This document shows, one piece after another, positions 41,200 through 51,320 of a DNA stretch of 64,000 nucleotides. Below the pieces are notes generated by a model, which saw nothing but the letters and a program-made list of their open reading frames with translations, did not search any database and was not told the origin of the DNA. Location of the stretch: positions 744,001 through 808,000 of the forward strand of contig NZ_CP110395.1 of NCBI RefSeq assembly GCF_029910215.1, given 5' to 3'. Source of the stretch: Paraburkholderia sp. D15 (GTDB taxonomy: Bacteria; Pseudomonadota; Gammaproteobacteria; Burkholderiales; Burkholderiaceae). The position numbers and the translations under genes were made by a program. The first letter of the stretch is position 1. Each line of letters begins with the position of its first letter.

Positions 41200-42888
41200 A
41201 TGTTGACTCAGGGAGCTGTGAACGCTGTGTCGGCTGAGCCGAACGGCGCGGATACCGCGACGGCCGGCGCGCGTTGCGCGCGCATCGTGCCGGTGATTCT
41301 CGCGGGCGGTTCGGGCACACGGCTGTGGCCGGTGTCGCGCGAAAACTATCCGAAGCAACTGATCGACGTGGTCGGTTCCGACTCGCTGCTGCAAGCCACC
41401 GCGCGTCGCATGAACGGGTTTCCGGCGGGCTGGAAGGTGGATGCGTCGCCGATCATCGTGTGCGGCGAGGAACACCGCTTCGTGATCGCCGAGCAGTTGC
41501 ACGCGAACGGCGTCGAGGCGCGCCTCGTGGTCGAACCGGCGCGCCGCGACACGGCGCCCGCGCTGACCATGGCGGCCGCGCTCGCCTGCGCCGGCGGCGA
41601 CGACGCGATCCTGATCGTGATGCCGGCCGATCACTCGATCGCCGATATCGGCGCGTTGCAGCGCGCGCTGGAATGCGCGGCGCGCTACGCCGAACAAGGC
41701 GCGATCGCCACGCTCGGCGTGCCGCCGACGCGCCCCGATACGGGCTTCGGCTATATCCGCATCGGTGCGGCGCTGGGCGAAGGCAGCCATGCGATCGACG
41801 GCTTCGTCGAAAAACCCGCCGAGGAAATCGCCGCGCAATACGTGGCGGCGGGCACGTACTGGTGGAACAGCGGCATTTTCATCGTGCGGGCGAGCGTGTG
41901 GCTCGATACGTTGCGGCGTCTGCAGCCGGAGATGCACGCGGCCTGCGAGCGCGCGTTCAACGGCGGCAAGACCGATGGCGCGTACTTCCGGCCGTTGCTC
42001 GACGCGTTCCTCGGCGCACCGGCGGATTCGATCGATTACGCGGTGATGGAACGGTTGACCGAGACGGGTGCGGGCGCAACGGTTTCGCCGGACGACGCGA
42101 ACGTGACGACCGGCACCGCGAACGCGGACGCCAACGCAGAAACAGGCGCGGAAACAAGCGCTGAAACAAGCGAAGAAATAAACGAAGAAATAAACACCAA
42201 TCCCACGACAAATGACAGCGCCACGCGCGCCACCGCACTGAACCCGGTCGGCGTCGTCGTCAAACTCGAAGCTGGCTGGTCCGACCTTGGTTCGTGGGAC
42301 GCCGTCTGGGCCGCGATGGAAAAAGACGCCAATGGCAATGCCGGGCGCGGCCGGGTGGCGTTCGAAGGTGCGGTATCGAGCTATGCGCATTCCGAAGGCC
42401 GGCTGGTCGCGTGCGTCGGCACCACCAACGTCGTGGTGGTCGAAACCGCCGATGCCGTGCTGGTGGTCGACCGCTCGCATGTGCAGGACGTCAAGGGTCT
42501 GGTGTCGCGCATCAAGGCGCAGCACGCGCCCGAGGCCGACGCGCATCGCAAGGTACGGCGTCCTTGGGGTTTCTACGATTCGATCGACCACGGCGAGCGA
42601 TTCCAGGTCAAGCGGATCGTCGTCACGCCGGGCGCGCAGCTGTCGCTGCAATTGCATCACCACCGCGCCGAGCACTGGATCGTGGTGCGCGGCACGGCGC
42701 TCGTCACGCGCGGCGAAGAGCAGTTCCTGTTGAGCGAGAACGAATCGACCTACATTCCGCTCGGCACCCGTCACCGGCTCGAAAACCCGGGCAAGGTGCC
42801 GCTCGAAATCATCGAAGTGCAGTCGGGCACGTATCTGGGCGAAGACGACATTGTGAGGTTCAACGACAACTACGGCCGCTGCCCGTAA
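41200..42888 (+). CDS. manC: Mannose-1-P guanylyltransferase / mannose-6-P isomerase
   Basis: This 562-residue bifunctional enzyme makes GDP-mannose from mannose-1-phosphate and GTP, and interconverts mannose-6-phosphate and fructose-6-phosphate. The N-terminal nucleotidyltransferase part has GGSGTRLWPVSRENYPKQL (about residues 33-51) and a later FVEKP motif. The cupin isomerase part starts RPWGFYDSIDHGERFQVK (about residue 450) with LQLHHHRAEHW. Relatives have about 470-510 residues. The extra length is a hydrophilic insertion (about residues 290-345) with a 12-bp DNA repeat, just before VVKLEAGWSDLGSW. ATAAGG precedes the ATG at 41200. It feeds gmd and the mannosyl donors. Confidence 0.92.
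   Translation: MLTQGAVNAVSAEPNGADTATAGARCARIVPVILAGGSGTRLWPVSRENYPKQLIDVVGSDSLLQATARRMNGFPAGWKVDASPIIVCGEEHRFVIAEQLHANGVEARLVVEPARRDTAPALTMAAALACAGGDDAILIVMPADHSIADIGALQRALECAARYAEQGAIATLGVPPTRPDTGFGYIRIGAALGEGSHAIDGFVEKPAEEIAAQYVAAGTYWWNSGIFIVRASVWLDTLRRLQPEMHAACERAFNGGKTDGAYFRPLLDAFLGAPADSIDYAVMERLTETGAGATVSPDDANVTTGTANADANAETGAETSAETSEEINEEINTNPTTNDSATRATALNPVGVVVKLEAGWSDLGSWDAVWAAMEKDANGNAGRGRVAFEGAVSSYAHSEGRLVACVGTTNVVVVETADAVLVVDRSHVQDVKGLVSRIKAQHAPEADAHRKVRRPWGFYDSIDHGERFQVKRIVVTPGAQLSLQLHHHRAEHWIVVRGTALVTRGEEQFLLSENESTYIPLGTRHRLENPGKVPLEIIEVQSGTYLGEDDIVRFNDNYGRCP
42136..42195 (+). repeat. Five in-frame 12-bp units inside manC
   Basis: Units start at 42136, 42148, 42160, 42172 and 42184. 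The first three are GCNGAAACARGC types (Ala-Glu-Thr-Gly/Ser). The last two are identical GAAGAAATAAAC (Glu-Glu-Ile-Asn). ATA is a rare isoleucine codon in this genome type, and the units are AT-richer than the rest of the gene. Confidence 0.92.
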
Positions 42889-42941
42889 GCAGCAACAGTC
42901 ACGTTTTTGCGGAAAAGAACGGTAAGAACGAGGTAAGCAAA

Positions 42942-44327
42942 ATGCGCAAGTTTCAGGATTTGCTCGCGCGAGTGTTCGATGTCGCGCTGGTGTTGGCGGG
43001 GGCGGCCGTGGCGTCGCAGATCCGCTTCGATTACCTCGCTCAATCCGGGTTCTATTGGGCGCTGGTGATGTTTTGCGCCGCGTTCGCACTGGCTATCTTT
43101 CCGGCCTTCGGCGTGTACGAATCGTGGCGCGGCCGCTCCAAGCTCGCGCTGGCCGGTCAGGTGTCGCTCGCCTGGCTGATGGTGCAGGCCTGCGCGCTGG
43201 TGCTGATGTACTCGCTGCATCGCGCCGACTTCGTGTCGCGCTTGTGGTTCTCGTACTGGACCGCGGTGACGGGCGGCCTGATGATCGCCTACCGGCTGAT
43301 CGCGCATGCGGCACTGGCGCGGGCCCGCTCGGCCGGGATGAATCTGCATCAGGTGGCGATCGTCGGCAGCGGCTTGCAGTGCGATGCGATTCTGCGCCGG
43401 ATCGATTCCGCGCCCACCACCGGTTTTCGCGCGACCGCCGTGTACAACACGCGTCCCGATGTCGCGCCGGTCACGGCCGCGCGCGTGCCGGTGTTCGAGA
43501 AGGTCGACGCGCTCGCCGAATACATCCGCACCAACGACGTTCACGAACTCTGGCTGATGCTCTCGCTTAGCGAGGAGCCGCTGATCTGCTCGCTGATCGG
43601 CGAATTCCGCGACGACCTGGTGAACATCCGCTTCATGCCGGACGTGCGCAGCCTCGCGCTGTTCGAAGGCAGCGGCGTGATCGATCTGCTCGGCGTGCCG
43701 GCGATCAACCTGGTCGCCTCGCCGCTGTCCGCGAGCTCGATGCTGAAGAAGGAAATCTTCGACCGGCTGTTCGCGGCGACCGCGCTGCTCGGTCTCGCGC
43801 CGATCCTGCTGGCCATCGCGATCGCGGTGAAGTGCTCGTCGCGCGGCCCGGTGCTGTTCAAACAGAAGCGCAAGGGCGCCGACGGCCGCGTCTTCACGAT
43901 CTACAAGTTCCGTTCGATGCGCCTGCATACCGAGGCCAAGGGCACGCTCAGCCAGGCGACGCGCCACGACGCGCGCGTGACGAAGGTCGGGGCGTTCCTG
44001 CGCCGCACGAGCCTCGACGAACTGCCGCAATTCTTCAACGTGTTGCGAGGCGACATGTCGGTCGTAGGACCGCGTCCCCACGCACTCGAGCACGACGACC
44101 TCTATCAGAAAGTGGTCGCCGGCTACATCAATCGCTACCGCATCAAACCGGGCATTACGGGTTGGGCGCAGATCAACGGTTTTCGTGGCGAGACGGACCG
44201 CATCGAAAAAATGGAGCGTCGTGTCGAACATGACCTGTACTACCTGGGGCATTGGTCGTTCGCGCTCGACATGCGGATCATCGGGGCGACGATCGCGGCC
44301 GGACTGGTGCATCGCAACGCTTACTAA
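42942..44327 (+). CDS. Undecaprenyl-phosphate sugar phosphotransferase (WcaJ-like)
   Basis: This 461-residue enzyme of the polyprenyl-phosphate glycosyl-1-phosphate transferase group puts the first sugar phosphate on undecaprenyl phosphate. The N-terminal half has four or five membrane helices and a CoA-binding-like Rossmann part (VAIVGSGLQCDAILRR). The catalytic part begins about residue 265 with a helix and carries IYKFRSM, TSLDELPQFFNVLRGDMSVVGPRP and ITGWAQING. GAGGTA precedes the ATG. WcaJ and BceB enzymes use UDP-glucose; here the donor is inferred to be UDP-glucose or UDP-galactose. Confidence 0.9.
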   Translation: MRKFQDLLARVFDVALVLAGAAVASQIRFDYLAQSGFYWALVMFCAAFALAIFPAFGVYESWRGRSKLALAGQVSLAWLMVQACALVLMYSLHRADFVSRLWFSYWTAVTGGLMIAYRLIAHAALARARSAGMNLHQVAIVGSGLQCDAILRRIDSAPTTGFRATAVYNTRPDVAPVTAARVPVFEKVDALAEYIRTNDVHELWLMLSLSEEPLICSLIGEFRDDLVNIRFMPDVRSLALFEGSGVIDLLGVPAINLVASPLSASSMLKKEIFDRLFAATALLGLAPILLAIAIAVKCSSRGPVLFKQKRKGADGRVFTIYKFRSMRLHTEAKGTLSQATRHDARVTKVGAFLRRTSLDELPQFFNVLRGDMSVVGPRPHALEHDDLYQKVVAGYINRYRIKPGITGWAQINGFRGETDRIEKMERRVEHDLYYLGHWSFALDMRIIGATIAAGLVHRNAY

Positions 44328-44394
44328 GTAGTTAACAAGCACGCTGGGCGCGGCCTTTTCCGAGGGACCCGTCGTGGCGCAAGGAGGAAACATC

Positions 44395-45534
44395 ATGAGC
44401 TCACTTGGTTTACGCACGGGAAGTTTGCTGGTTTTCGCCGCAGCCACATTGCTGAACGGATGCGGGAGCGTCCCCGGTCAGCAGATGATCACGCCCGCCG
44501 CGCTTCAGGACACGGGCGGCGACTACAGCACGGAGGCGTCCACGCAGCAGCAGATCCAGATCACGGACATCAATCTGGCCTTGCTGCGCAAGATGCATCA
44601 GACGCAGGCCGCCACGACCCTGCCGACGCAGACGGCGGGCCTGTTCGGCAAGCCGGTGTCGTACAAGGTGGGCCCGGGCGACGTGCTGCAGATCGTCGTG
44701 TGGGATCACCCGGAACTGGCGGCCGCGCTCGGCCAGCCGGCGCAGAACAACAAGCCGTCCGACGCCGCGCCGGGTTTTCTGATCGACGAGAGCGGCGACG
44801 TGCAGTTCCCGTACGCGGGCACCATGCACGTGGCCGGCAAGGACGTGTCGACGATCCAGAAGGAACTGCATCGCCGCCTGAGCAGCGTGTACCAGAAGCC
44901 TGAAGTGACGGTGCGGGTCGCGTCGTTCCGCAATGCGCAGGTCTACGTGGACGGCGAAGTCCGCACGCCGGGCGCGCAGTCGCTCAACGACATTCCGATG
45001 TCGCTGACCACCGCGATCAGCCAGGGCGGCGGCTTCAGCGCGAACGCGGATCGCAGCCGCGTCGAGCTGATCCGCAACGGCACCACGTATCAGATCAACG
45101 TGGACGACCTGATCAAACGCGGCCGCAACCCGTCGGACATCTACCTGCAACCGGGCGACATGCTGCGCGTGGCTTCGCGTGAAGACAGCGGCGTCTACGT
45201 GATGGGCGAAGTGAACAAGCCCGCCACGATCCTGCCGATGCGCAACGGCTCGCTGACCTTGTCGCAGGCGATCTCCGACAGCGGCAGCTTCGACTCGAAC
45301 ACGGCCGCGGCCAGACAGCTGTTCGTGATCCGCAACTCGATGAGCGATTCGCCGCAGGTCTATCACCTCGATGCGACCTCGCCGGTGTCGATGCTGCTGG
45401 CCAACCAGTTCGAACTCCAGCCGAAGGACGTGGTGTACGTCGGTCAGGGCGGACTGGTCCGCTTCAACCGTGTGCTGAACCTGCTGCTGCCGGCGATCAA
45501 CGCGGCCGTGACGGGCGCTGTCCTCGCGAAATGA
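44395..45534 (+). CDS. wza: Outer-membrane polysaccharide export lipoprotein (Wza-like)
   Basis: This 379-residue lipoprotein has its lipobox LLNGC with Cys23. The polysaccharide export domain (about residues 85-175; YKVGPGDVLQIVVWDHPEL) follows, then SLBB-type segments (AQVYVDGEVRTPGAQ; VYVMGEVNKPATI). Eight of these make an outer-membrane channel in E. coli. AAGGAGG lies before the ATG at 44395, the best ribosome binding site in this part. It precedes the Wzc-like gene, the standard order. Confidence 0.92.
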   Translation: MSSLGLRTGSLLVFAAATLLNGCGSVPGQQMITPAALQDTGGDYSTEASTQQQIQITDINLALLRKMHQTQAATTLPTQTAGLFGKPVSYKVGPGDVLQIVVWDHPELAAALGQPAQNNKPSDAAPGFLIDESGDVQFPYAGTMHVAGKDVSTIQKELHRRLSSVYQKPEVTVRVASFRNAQVYVDGEVRTPGAQSLNDIPMSLTTAISQGGGFSANADRSRVELIRNGTTYQINVDDLIKRGRNPSDIYLQPGDMLRVASREDSGVYVMGEVNKPATILPMRNGSLTLSQAISDSGSFDSNTAAARQLFVIRNSMSDSPQVYHLDATSPVSMLLANQFELQPKDVVYVGQGGLVRFNRVLNLLLPAINAAVTGAVLAK

Positions 45535-45578
45535 CGTTCCTTGAAACGTGACCTTGAACCGCCGGGCTTTGTTGGGTG

Positions 45579-47819
45579 ATGAAAATGGCAATCAACTTCG
45601 AAAACCGCTACACCGACGTGTCCGGACCGGACGAGCTGCATCTGTCGGACTATCTGCGGACGATCGTGCGCGGGTGGCGCACGATCGTCGTGGTCACGCT
45701 GATCGCGCTCGCGCTGGGGTGCGCGTACGCGTTCCTCGCGCCGCCGACCTATCGCGCGGATGTGCTGTTCCACGTCGAGGACAAGACGGCGAACAACAAT
45801 AACAACGGCAAGGATTCGCTGCCGCCCCTGACCGGTATGTTCGACACCAAGCCGTCGACGGCCGCCGAGATCGAGTTGCTGAAGTCGCGGCTCGTCACGG
45901 AGGAAACGGTCAAGACGCTGCATCTCGACATCAGCGCGACGCCGCGCTACATGCCGGTGATCGGCAGCATGATCGCCGGGCTGGTGAACGGGCAGTGGGG
46001 CTTCAAGCTGCCGCGCTTCATCAACCTGTCGGGCTATGCGTGGGGCGACGAAAGCATCACGGTGTCGCAGTTCGACACCTCGAAGGACATGTACGACACG
46101 ACCTTCACGCTGATCGCCGGAGCGGACAACAGCTACGTGCTGCGCGACAGGAACGGCATCGCGATCCTGTCGGGCAAGGTCGGCGAAACGGTGCAGACCG
46201 ATACCGCGGATGGTCCGATCGCGTTGCACGTCGACAAGCTGGTCGGCGAGCCGGGCTCGCGTTACGAACTGACGCGCGCGTCGACACTGAGCACGGTGGA
46301 CCGTCTGCAGAAAGCGCTGGTCGTGCAGGAAACCACGCTGCAGTCGGGCGTGATCCGCGCGAGCCTCGAAGGCGGCGACAGCGCGCTGACGGCGGCGATC
46401 GTCAACAGCATGGCGCGCGAGTTCGTGAAGCAGGACGTGGAAAGCCGTTCGACCGAAGCCGAGCACATGCTGGCCTTCCTCGATCAGCAACTGCCGGGCT
46501 TGCGCAAGGAACTCGACGAAGCGGAACAGCGCTACAACAAGTTCCGCAACGCGCACGGCACCGTCGACCTCGGCGAGGAAAGCCGTCTGCTGCTGCAACA
46601 GATCGTCGACAACAAGACCAAGCTGATGGATCTGCAACAGCAACGCGCGGAGATGTCGCAACGTTTCACCGCGAATCACCCGGCGGTCGCGGCGCTCGAC
46701 GCGCAGATCGCGGCGCTGCAAGGCGCGGCGGCCAGCATGAACAAGAGCGTCGCGGTGATGCCGGATACCGAGCAGACCGCGCTGCGCCTGTTGCGCGACG
46801 TGCACGTGGACACCGAGCTGTACACCAACCTGCTGAACAGCTCGCAGCAACTGCGCGTGGCGAAGGCCGGCCAGGTGGGTTCGGTGCGCGTGGTGGATTT
46901 CGCCGAAGCGCCAGACGAACCGGTACGGCCGAAGCGCGTGCTGGCGATCCTGATCGCGCTGGGCGGCGGCCTGCTGGTCGGCATCCTGCTGACCTTCTTC
47001 AAGCGCGCGATGTACGGCGGCGTCGAACGTCCGGACGAACTCGAAGCGGTGCTTGGCGTGCCGGTGTTCGCGGTCGTGCCGCGCAGTCAGAACCAGCTGC
47101 GTCTGCAGGAAAACGTGATGCTGCGCCGCCGTGGCCTGCACGTGCTCGCCCAAACGGCGCCCGAAGACATCGCGGTGGAAGGCGTGCGCAATCTGCGCAC
47201 CTCGCTGCAGCTCTCGCTCGATCACGCGGAGAACAACGTCGTGATGATCACCGGCTCGCGGCCCGATACCGGCAAGTCGTTCCTGTCTGTGAATCTCGCG
47301 GCGCTGGTGGCGTCGGCCAACAAGCGCGTGCTGATCATCGACGGCGACATGCGGCGCGGCGACGTGCACTCGCACTTCGGCATCGGCCATCAGCCGGGTC
47401 TGTCCGACGTGCTGAGCGGCGGCGATCTGGCGTCGATCGTGCAGCGCGACGTGCTGCCGGGCCTCGACGTGCTCGCCAAGGGCACGCTGCCCTCGCATCC
47501 GTCCGAGCTGCTGATGAGCAAGCGTTTCGAAACCATGCTCGAGGAACTGAAATCGCACTACGACCTGGTCATCGTCGATACGCCGCCGGTACTGGCGGTG
47601 ACCGACTCGACGCTGATCGGCAAGTACGCGGGCACCACGCTGCTGGTGGTGCGCCATGGCCGCCATCCGCTGAACGAGATCGGCGAAACGGCCAAGCGGC
47701 TGCGTAACGGCGGCGTGGCGCTCAGGGGGGTGCTGCTGACCGACGTGCCGCAGGAAGGCGCCTTCCTCGGTTCGGGGTATCAGGGCGGGTATTACGGCTA
47801 CGACAGCATCGCGGGATAA
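45579..47819 (+). CDS. wzc: Tyrosine autokinase and polysaccharide copolymerase (Wzc-like)
   Basis: This 746-residue inner-membrane protein has an N-terminal Wzz-like chain-length part with two membrane helices (about 35-55 and about 450-470). A poly-Asn stretch lies near residue 72. The cytoplasmic BY-kinase domain has Walker [10 protein letters not shown] (Lys about 566), Walker A' VLIIDGDMR and Walker [15 protein letters not shown]. The C-terminus has a short Tyr cluster ([11 protein letters not shown]), the autophosphorylation sites. It acts with Wza and Wzy in length control and export. No Wzb-type phosphatase gene is next to it in this window. The start may be ATG 45579 or 45585. Confidence 0.92.
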   Translation: MKMAINFENRYTDVSGPDELHLSDYLRTIVRGWRTIVVVTLIALALGCAYAFLAPPTYRADVLFHVEDKTANNNNNGKDSLPPLTGMFDTKPSTAAEIELLKSRLVTEETVKTLHLDISATPRYMPVIGSMIAGLVNGQWGFKLPRFINLSGYAWGDESITVSQFDTSKDMYDTTFTLIAGADNSYVLRDRNGIAILSGKVGETVQTDTADGPIALHVDKLVGEPGSRYELTRASTLSTVDRLQKALVVQETTLQSGVIRASLEGGDSALTAAIVNSMAREFVKQDVESRSTEAEHMLAFLDQQLPGLRKELDEAEQRYNKFRNAHGTVDLGEESRLLLQQIVDNKTKLMDLQQQRAEMSQRFTANHPAVAALDAQIAALQGAAASMNKSVAVMPDTEQTALRLLRDVHVDTELYTNLLNSSQQLRVAKAGQVGSVRVVDFAEAPDEPVRPKRVLAILIALGGGLLVGILLTFFKRAMYGGVERPDELEAVLGVPVFAVVPRSQNQLRLQENVMLRRRGLHVLAQTAPEDIAVEGVRNLRTSLQLSLDHAENNVVMITGSRPDTGKSFLSVNLAALVASANKRVLIIDGDMRRGDVHSHFGIGHQPGLSDVLSGGDLASIVQRDVLPGLDVLAKGTLPSHPSELLMSKRFETMLEELKSHYDLVIVDTPPVLAVTDSTLIGKYAGTTLLVVRHGRHPLNEIGETAKRLRNGGVALRGVLLTDVPQEGAFLGSGYQGGYYGYDSIAG

Positions 47820-47899
47820 ACACGGCAGGCCGCTGGGGACCAATCGACGGGGCAGCGGCTGCCGCCACGGCATCTAAAAGTTCAAACGAGGAGAGCTTC

Positions 47900-49018
47900 A
47901 TGAAACGCAAGGTCGCGCTGATCACCGGCATCACTGGACAGGACGGATCGTATCTGGCCGAGCTGCTGCTCGCGAAGGATTACGACGTACACGGCATCAA
48001 ACGCAGGTCATCCCTGTTCAACACAGACCGGATCGATCACCTTTACCGCGATCCTCACGATCCGGACCAGCGGCTCTTTCTGCATCACGCGGATCTGACC
48101 GACTCCACCAGCCTGCTGCGCGTGATCCAGCGCGTGGAGCCCGACGAGATCTACAACCTGGCGGCGCAGAGCCACGTCGCGGTGTCGTTCGAGGAACCGG
48201 AATACACGGCCAATGCCGACGGTATCGGCGCGCTGCGGATTCTCGAAGCGATCCGCATTCTGGGCCTCGAAAAGAAGACGCGCTTCTATCAGGCGTCGAC
48301 CTCGGAACTGTACGGTCTGGTGCAGCAGGTGCCGCAGACGGAGCGCACGCCGTTCTATCCGCGCAGCCCGTATGCGGTCGCCAAGCTGTTCGCGTACTGG
48401 ACCACGGTCAACTATCGCGAAGCCTATGGGCTCTATGCGTGCAACGGGATTCTGTTCAATCACGAATCGCCGGTGCGCGGCGAGACGTTCGTGACGCGCA
48501 AGATCACGCGCGCTGTCGCACGGATCGCGGTCGGCATGCAGAAGACGCTGTATCTCGGCAATCTGTCGGCGCTGCGCGACTGGGGCCATGCGCGCGATTA
48601 CGTGGAGATGCAATGGCGCATGCTGCAACAGGAGCAACCGGAGGATTACGTGATCGCCACCGGCGTGCAGTACAGCGTGCGGCAGTTCGTCCAGCATGCG
48701 GCCGCGGAGCTGGGCGTGACCGTGCGCTTCGAGGGCAGCGGCGTGGATGAAGTCGGCATCGTCGAGAAGGTCGAAGGGCGCGAGATCAAGATGTCGCCCG
48801 GCGACGTGATCGTGCGTGTCGATCCGCGCTACTTCCGCCCCGCCGAAGTCGAGACGCTGCTCGGCGATCCGTCGAAGGCGCACGCGCAGCTCGGCTGGCA
48901 GCCGACCACGTCGTTCGAGTCGCTGGTCAAGGAAATGGTGCGCTCGGATTATCAGATCGCCCGGCGCGACGCGCTCGTCACGCTGGCGGGATTCACGGCG
49001 CTGGAACATCACGAGTAA
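47900..49018 (+). CDS. gmd: GDP-mannose 4,6-dehydratase
   Basis: This 372-residue SDR enzyme converts GDP-D-mannose to GDP-4-keto-6-deoxymannose. The NADP motif TGITGQDG is near residues 9-16. The catalytic Tyr-x3-Lys (YAVAK) is at about residues 157-161. STSELYG and [18 protein letters not shown] are GMD signatures. Length is normal. The next gene, fcl, starts 6 bases after its stop, so the two are cotranscribed for GDP-fucose synthesis. Confidence 0.95.
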   Translation: MKRKVALITGITGQDGSYLAELLLAKDYDVHGIKRRSSLFNTDRIDHLYRDPHDPDQRLFLHHADLTDSTSLLRVIQRVEPDEIYNLAAQSHVAVSFEEPEYTANADGIGALRILEAIRILGLEKKTRFYQASTSELYGLVQQVPQTERTPFYPRSPYAVAKLFAYWTTVNYREAYGLYACNGILFNHESPVRGETFVTRKITRAVARIAVGMQKTLYLGNLSALRDWGHARDYVEMQWRMLQQEQPEDYVIATGVQYSVRQFVQHAAAELGVTVRFEGSGVDEVGIVEKVEGREIKMSPGDVIVRVDPRYFRPAEVETLLGDPSKAHAQLGWQPTTSFESLVKEMVRSDYQIARRDALVTLAGFTALEHHE

Positions 49019-49023
49019 CGGCG

Positions 49024-49971
49024 ATGAACAAACAGGCTCGCATTTTCGTCGCGGGACACCGCGGCATGGTCGGTTCCGCGCTGGCGCGGCGCTTGAGCGC
49101 CGAAGGCTATCCGAACGTGATCACCCGTTCGCGCGCGGAACTCGATCTCACCGATCAGGCGGCGGTGCAACGCTTCTTCGAAACCGAGCAGATCGACGTG
49201 GTGCTGCTGGCCGCCGCGCGCGTGGGCGGGATTCTCGCGAACGCGTCGCGGCCCGGCGAGTTCATCTACGAGAACCTCGTGATCGAGGCCAACGTGATTC
49301 ACGCGGCGTATCGCGCGAAGGTGGAGCGCCTGGTGTTCTTCGGCTCGTCGTGCATTTATCCGAAGGCGTGTCCGCAGCCGATTCGCGAGGAGTATCTGCT
49401 GACCTCGCCGCTCGAACCGACCAACGACGCGTACGCGATCGCGAAGATCGCCGGCGTCAAGCTGTGCGACGCGTACAACCGCCAGTACGGCACGCAGTTC
49501 GTCGCGCTGATGCCGACCAACCTGTACGGCCCGAACGACAACTACGACCTGAACAGCAGCCACGTGTTGCCGGCCTTGCTGCGCAAGGCGCATGAAGCGC
49601 GTTTGAGCGGCGCGGCCTCGCTGACGGTGTGGGGCTCGGGCACGCCACGCCGCGAGTTTCTGCATGTCGACGATCTCGCCGCGGCGACGCTGTTCATGCT
49701 CGAAAACAACGTGACCGAAGGGCTGTTCAACGTCGGCGTGGGCGAAGACCTGTCGATCCGCGAGCTGGCCGAGTGCATCTGCAGGGTGGTCGGCTTCGAG
49801 GGCGAACTGGTGTTCGATGCGTCGAAACCGGACGGCACGCCGCGCAAGCTGCTCGACGTCTCGCGGCTCGCGCAGATGGGCTGGCGCGCGTCGATCGGAC
49901 TCGAAGCGGGGATCGCGGCGACGTACCGCGAGTTCGTCGAACTGCACGCGAGCATGCCGGCGGCCGCGTAG
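49024..49971 (+). CDS. fcl: GDP-L-fucose synthase
   Basis: This 315-residue SDR epimerase/reductase makes GDP-L-fucose from the Gmd product. The NADP motif GHRGMVGSAL is near the start. SSCIYPKACPQPI, the YAIAK catalytic pair (Tyr about 137, Lys about 141) and MPTNLYGPNDNYDL are standard signatures. It is immediately downstream of gmd. The presence of both predicts fucose or a related 6-deoxyhexose in the polymer. Confidence 0.95.
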   Translation: MNKQARIFVAGHRGMVGSALARRLSAEGYPNVITRSRAELDLTDQAAVQRFFETEQIDVVLLAAARVGGILANASRPGEFIYENLVIEANVIHAAYRAKVERLVFFGSSCIYPKACPQPIREEYLLTSPLEPTNDAYAIAKIAGVKLCDAYNRQYGTQFVALMPTNLYGPNDNYDLNSSHVLPALLRKAHEARLSGAASLTVWGSGTPRREFLHVDDLAAATLFMLENNVTEGLFNVGVGEDLSIRELAECICRVVGFEGELVFDASKPDGTPRKLLDVSRLAQMGWRASIGLEAGIAATYREFVELHASMPAAA

Positions 49972-50084
49972 CGGCCCGGAACGCGAACGCCTCTATCGAC
50001 GCCGACCGGCTCCCTGACCCGCAACGCCGTGCGGGCGCGCCAGCGCCACGCACCCATGGACGATTTTCCTGGAGTGGCAAACCC

Positions 50085-51227
50085 ATGACTGCATCAGTCA
50101 CGATCTTCCACAACGTCGTATGGTCGCGCCACAAGGGTGTGGTGTTCTCCGCGTTGCACAACATCTCGGCATCCGGCGCGATCCGTTATTCGATGGTGCA
50201 GATCGCGGACACCGAACACGACCGGATCGGCTTCTCCGAGGTGGACTATTCGTTCCACCGCTACCCGATGCAGAAGCTGTTCGACGGCTGCTACGAAGAC
50301 GTGCCGACGCTCAAGCTGATCGCGCGTCTCACGTGGGAAGTGCTGCGCGCCAAGTCCGATCTGATCGTGCTGCCCGGCTATCACCGTCCCGAGTACTGGG
50401 CGATGCTGGCGGCGTGCATCGTCACCGGCAAACGGCGCGCGGTATTCTGCGATTCCACCGCGCGCGACCGGCCGAAGAAGCTGCTCACGTCGATCCCGAA
50501 GCGCGTGTTCTTTGCGTTGTGCGACGGCTATTTCGGTTTCGGCGAGCGTAGCCGCGAATATCTGCTGTCGCTCGGCGCGAAGAACGACAAGATCTTCGTG
50601 CCGTGCCAGGCCGCCGCGTTGCCGGGCTCGTTCTCGCCGGAGCGTGCGCTGGTCGAGCGCACCGCGGCGCGCGCCGGCAATCCGCCGGTGTTTCTGTACG
50701 TCGGGCGGCTCTCGGAAGAGAAGGGCATCGGCACGCTGATCGAAGCGTTTGCCGGTCTGCGCCGGCGTATTCCGGCGGCGAAGCTGCGCATCGTCGGCAC
50801 GGGACCGATGAAGGACGCGTTGCTGGCGAAGGTCGCCGACCTCGCGCTGGACGATGCGGTGACCTTCGTCGGCAGTCTGCAGGACGAGCCGCTCACGCGC
50901 GAGTACTACGGCGCGACCTGCATGGTGCTGCCGAGTTACAGCGAGCCGTGGGGACTGGTGGTCAACGAGGCGCTCGCGCACGGTTGTCCGGCGGTGGTCA
51001 GCGAGAGTTGCGGCTGCGTGCCGGAACTGGTGGTCGATGGCGTGAGCGGTTACGCGTTCACGGCGGGCGATGTGCCGGGTCTGCAACGCACGATGCTCAA
51101 GGCGATGGAAGCGTTCGCGGATGCGAGCGGCACCGCGCATCGCTGCATGGATGTGATCCGGCGTTTCGATCCGCCGTCGGCGGCGGCGAATATCGCCCGA
51201 GGCTGTGCATTGATGTTGAGCGATTGA
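50085..51227 (+). CDS. Glycosyltransferase family 4-like
   Basis: This 380-residue GT-B transferase has a C-terminal part with FLYVGRLSEEKGIGTLIEAF, the donor-binding segment SEPWGLVVNEALAHGCPAVVS with E-x7-E, and CGCVPELVVDGVSG. GGAG precedes the ATG at 50085 at a slightly long spacing. The open frame extends far upstream without homology, overlapping fcl. Acceptor and sugar are unknown. It follows fcl in the same direction, so it belongs to the operon. Confidence 0.85.
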   Translation: MTASVTIFHNVVWSRHKGVVFSALHNISASGAIRYSMVQIADTEHDRIGFSEVDYSFHRYPMQKLFDGCYEDVPTLKLIARLTWEVLRAKSDLIVLPGYHRPEYWAMLAACIVTGKRRAVFCDSTARDRPKKLLTSIPKRVFFALCDGYFGFGERSREYLLSLGAKNDKIFVPCQAAALPGSFSPERALVERTAARAGNPPVFLYVGRLSEEKGIGTLIEAFAGLRRRIPAAKLRIVGTGPMKDALLAKVADLALDDAVTFVGSLQDEPLTREYYGATCMVLPSYSEPWGLVVNEALAHGCPAVVSESCGCVPELVVDGVSGYAFTAGDVPGLQRTMLKAMEAFADASGTAHRCMDVIRRFDPPSAAANIARGCALMLSD

Positions 51228-51320
51228 TCGGGTTGCGGAAGGCCGGGCAGGCCAGCCGCGATCGGTCGGGCCGCGTCCCATGGCGCGCCAATGAAGTCCT
51301 AACGTTCTGGCAGTCGAATA

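Noticed and set aside
45444..47873. Long antisense frame opposite wzc
   Set aside because: It mirrors the codon pattern of wzc and contains no domain signature.
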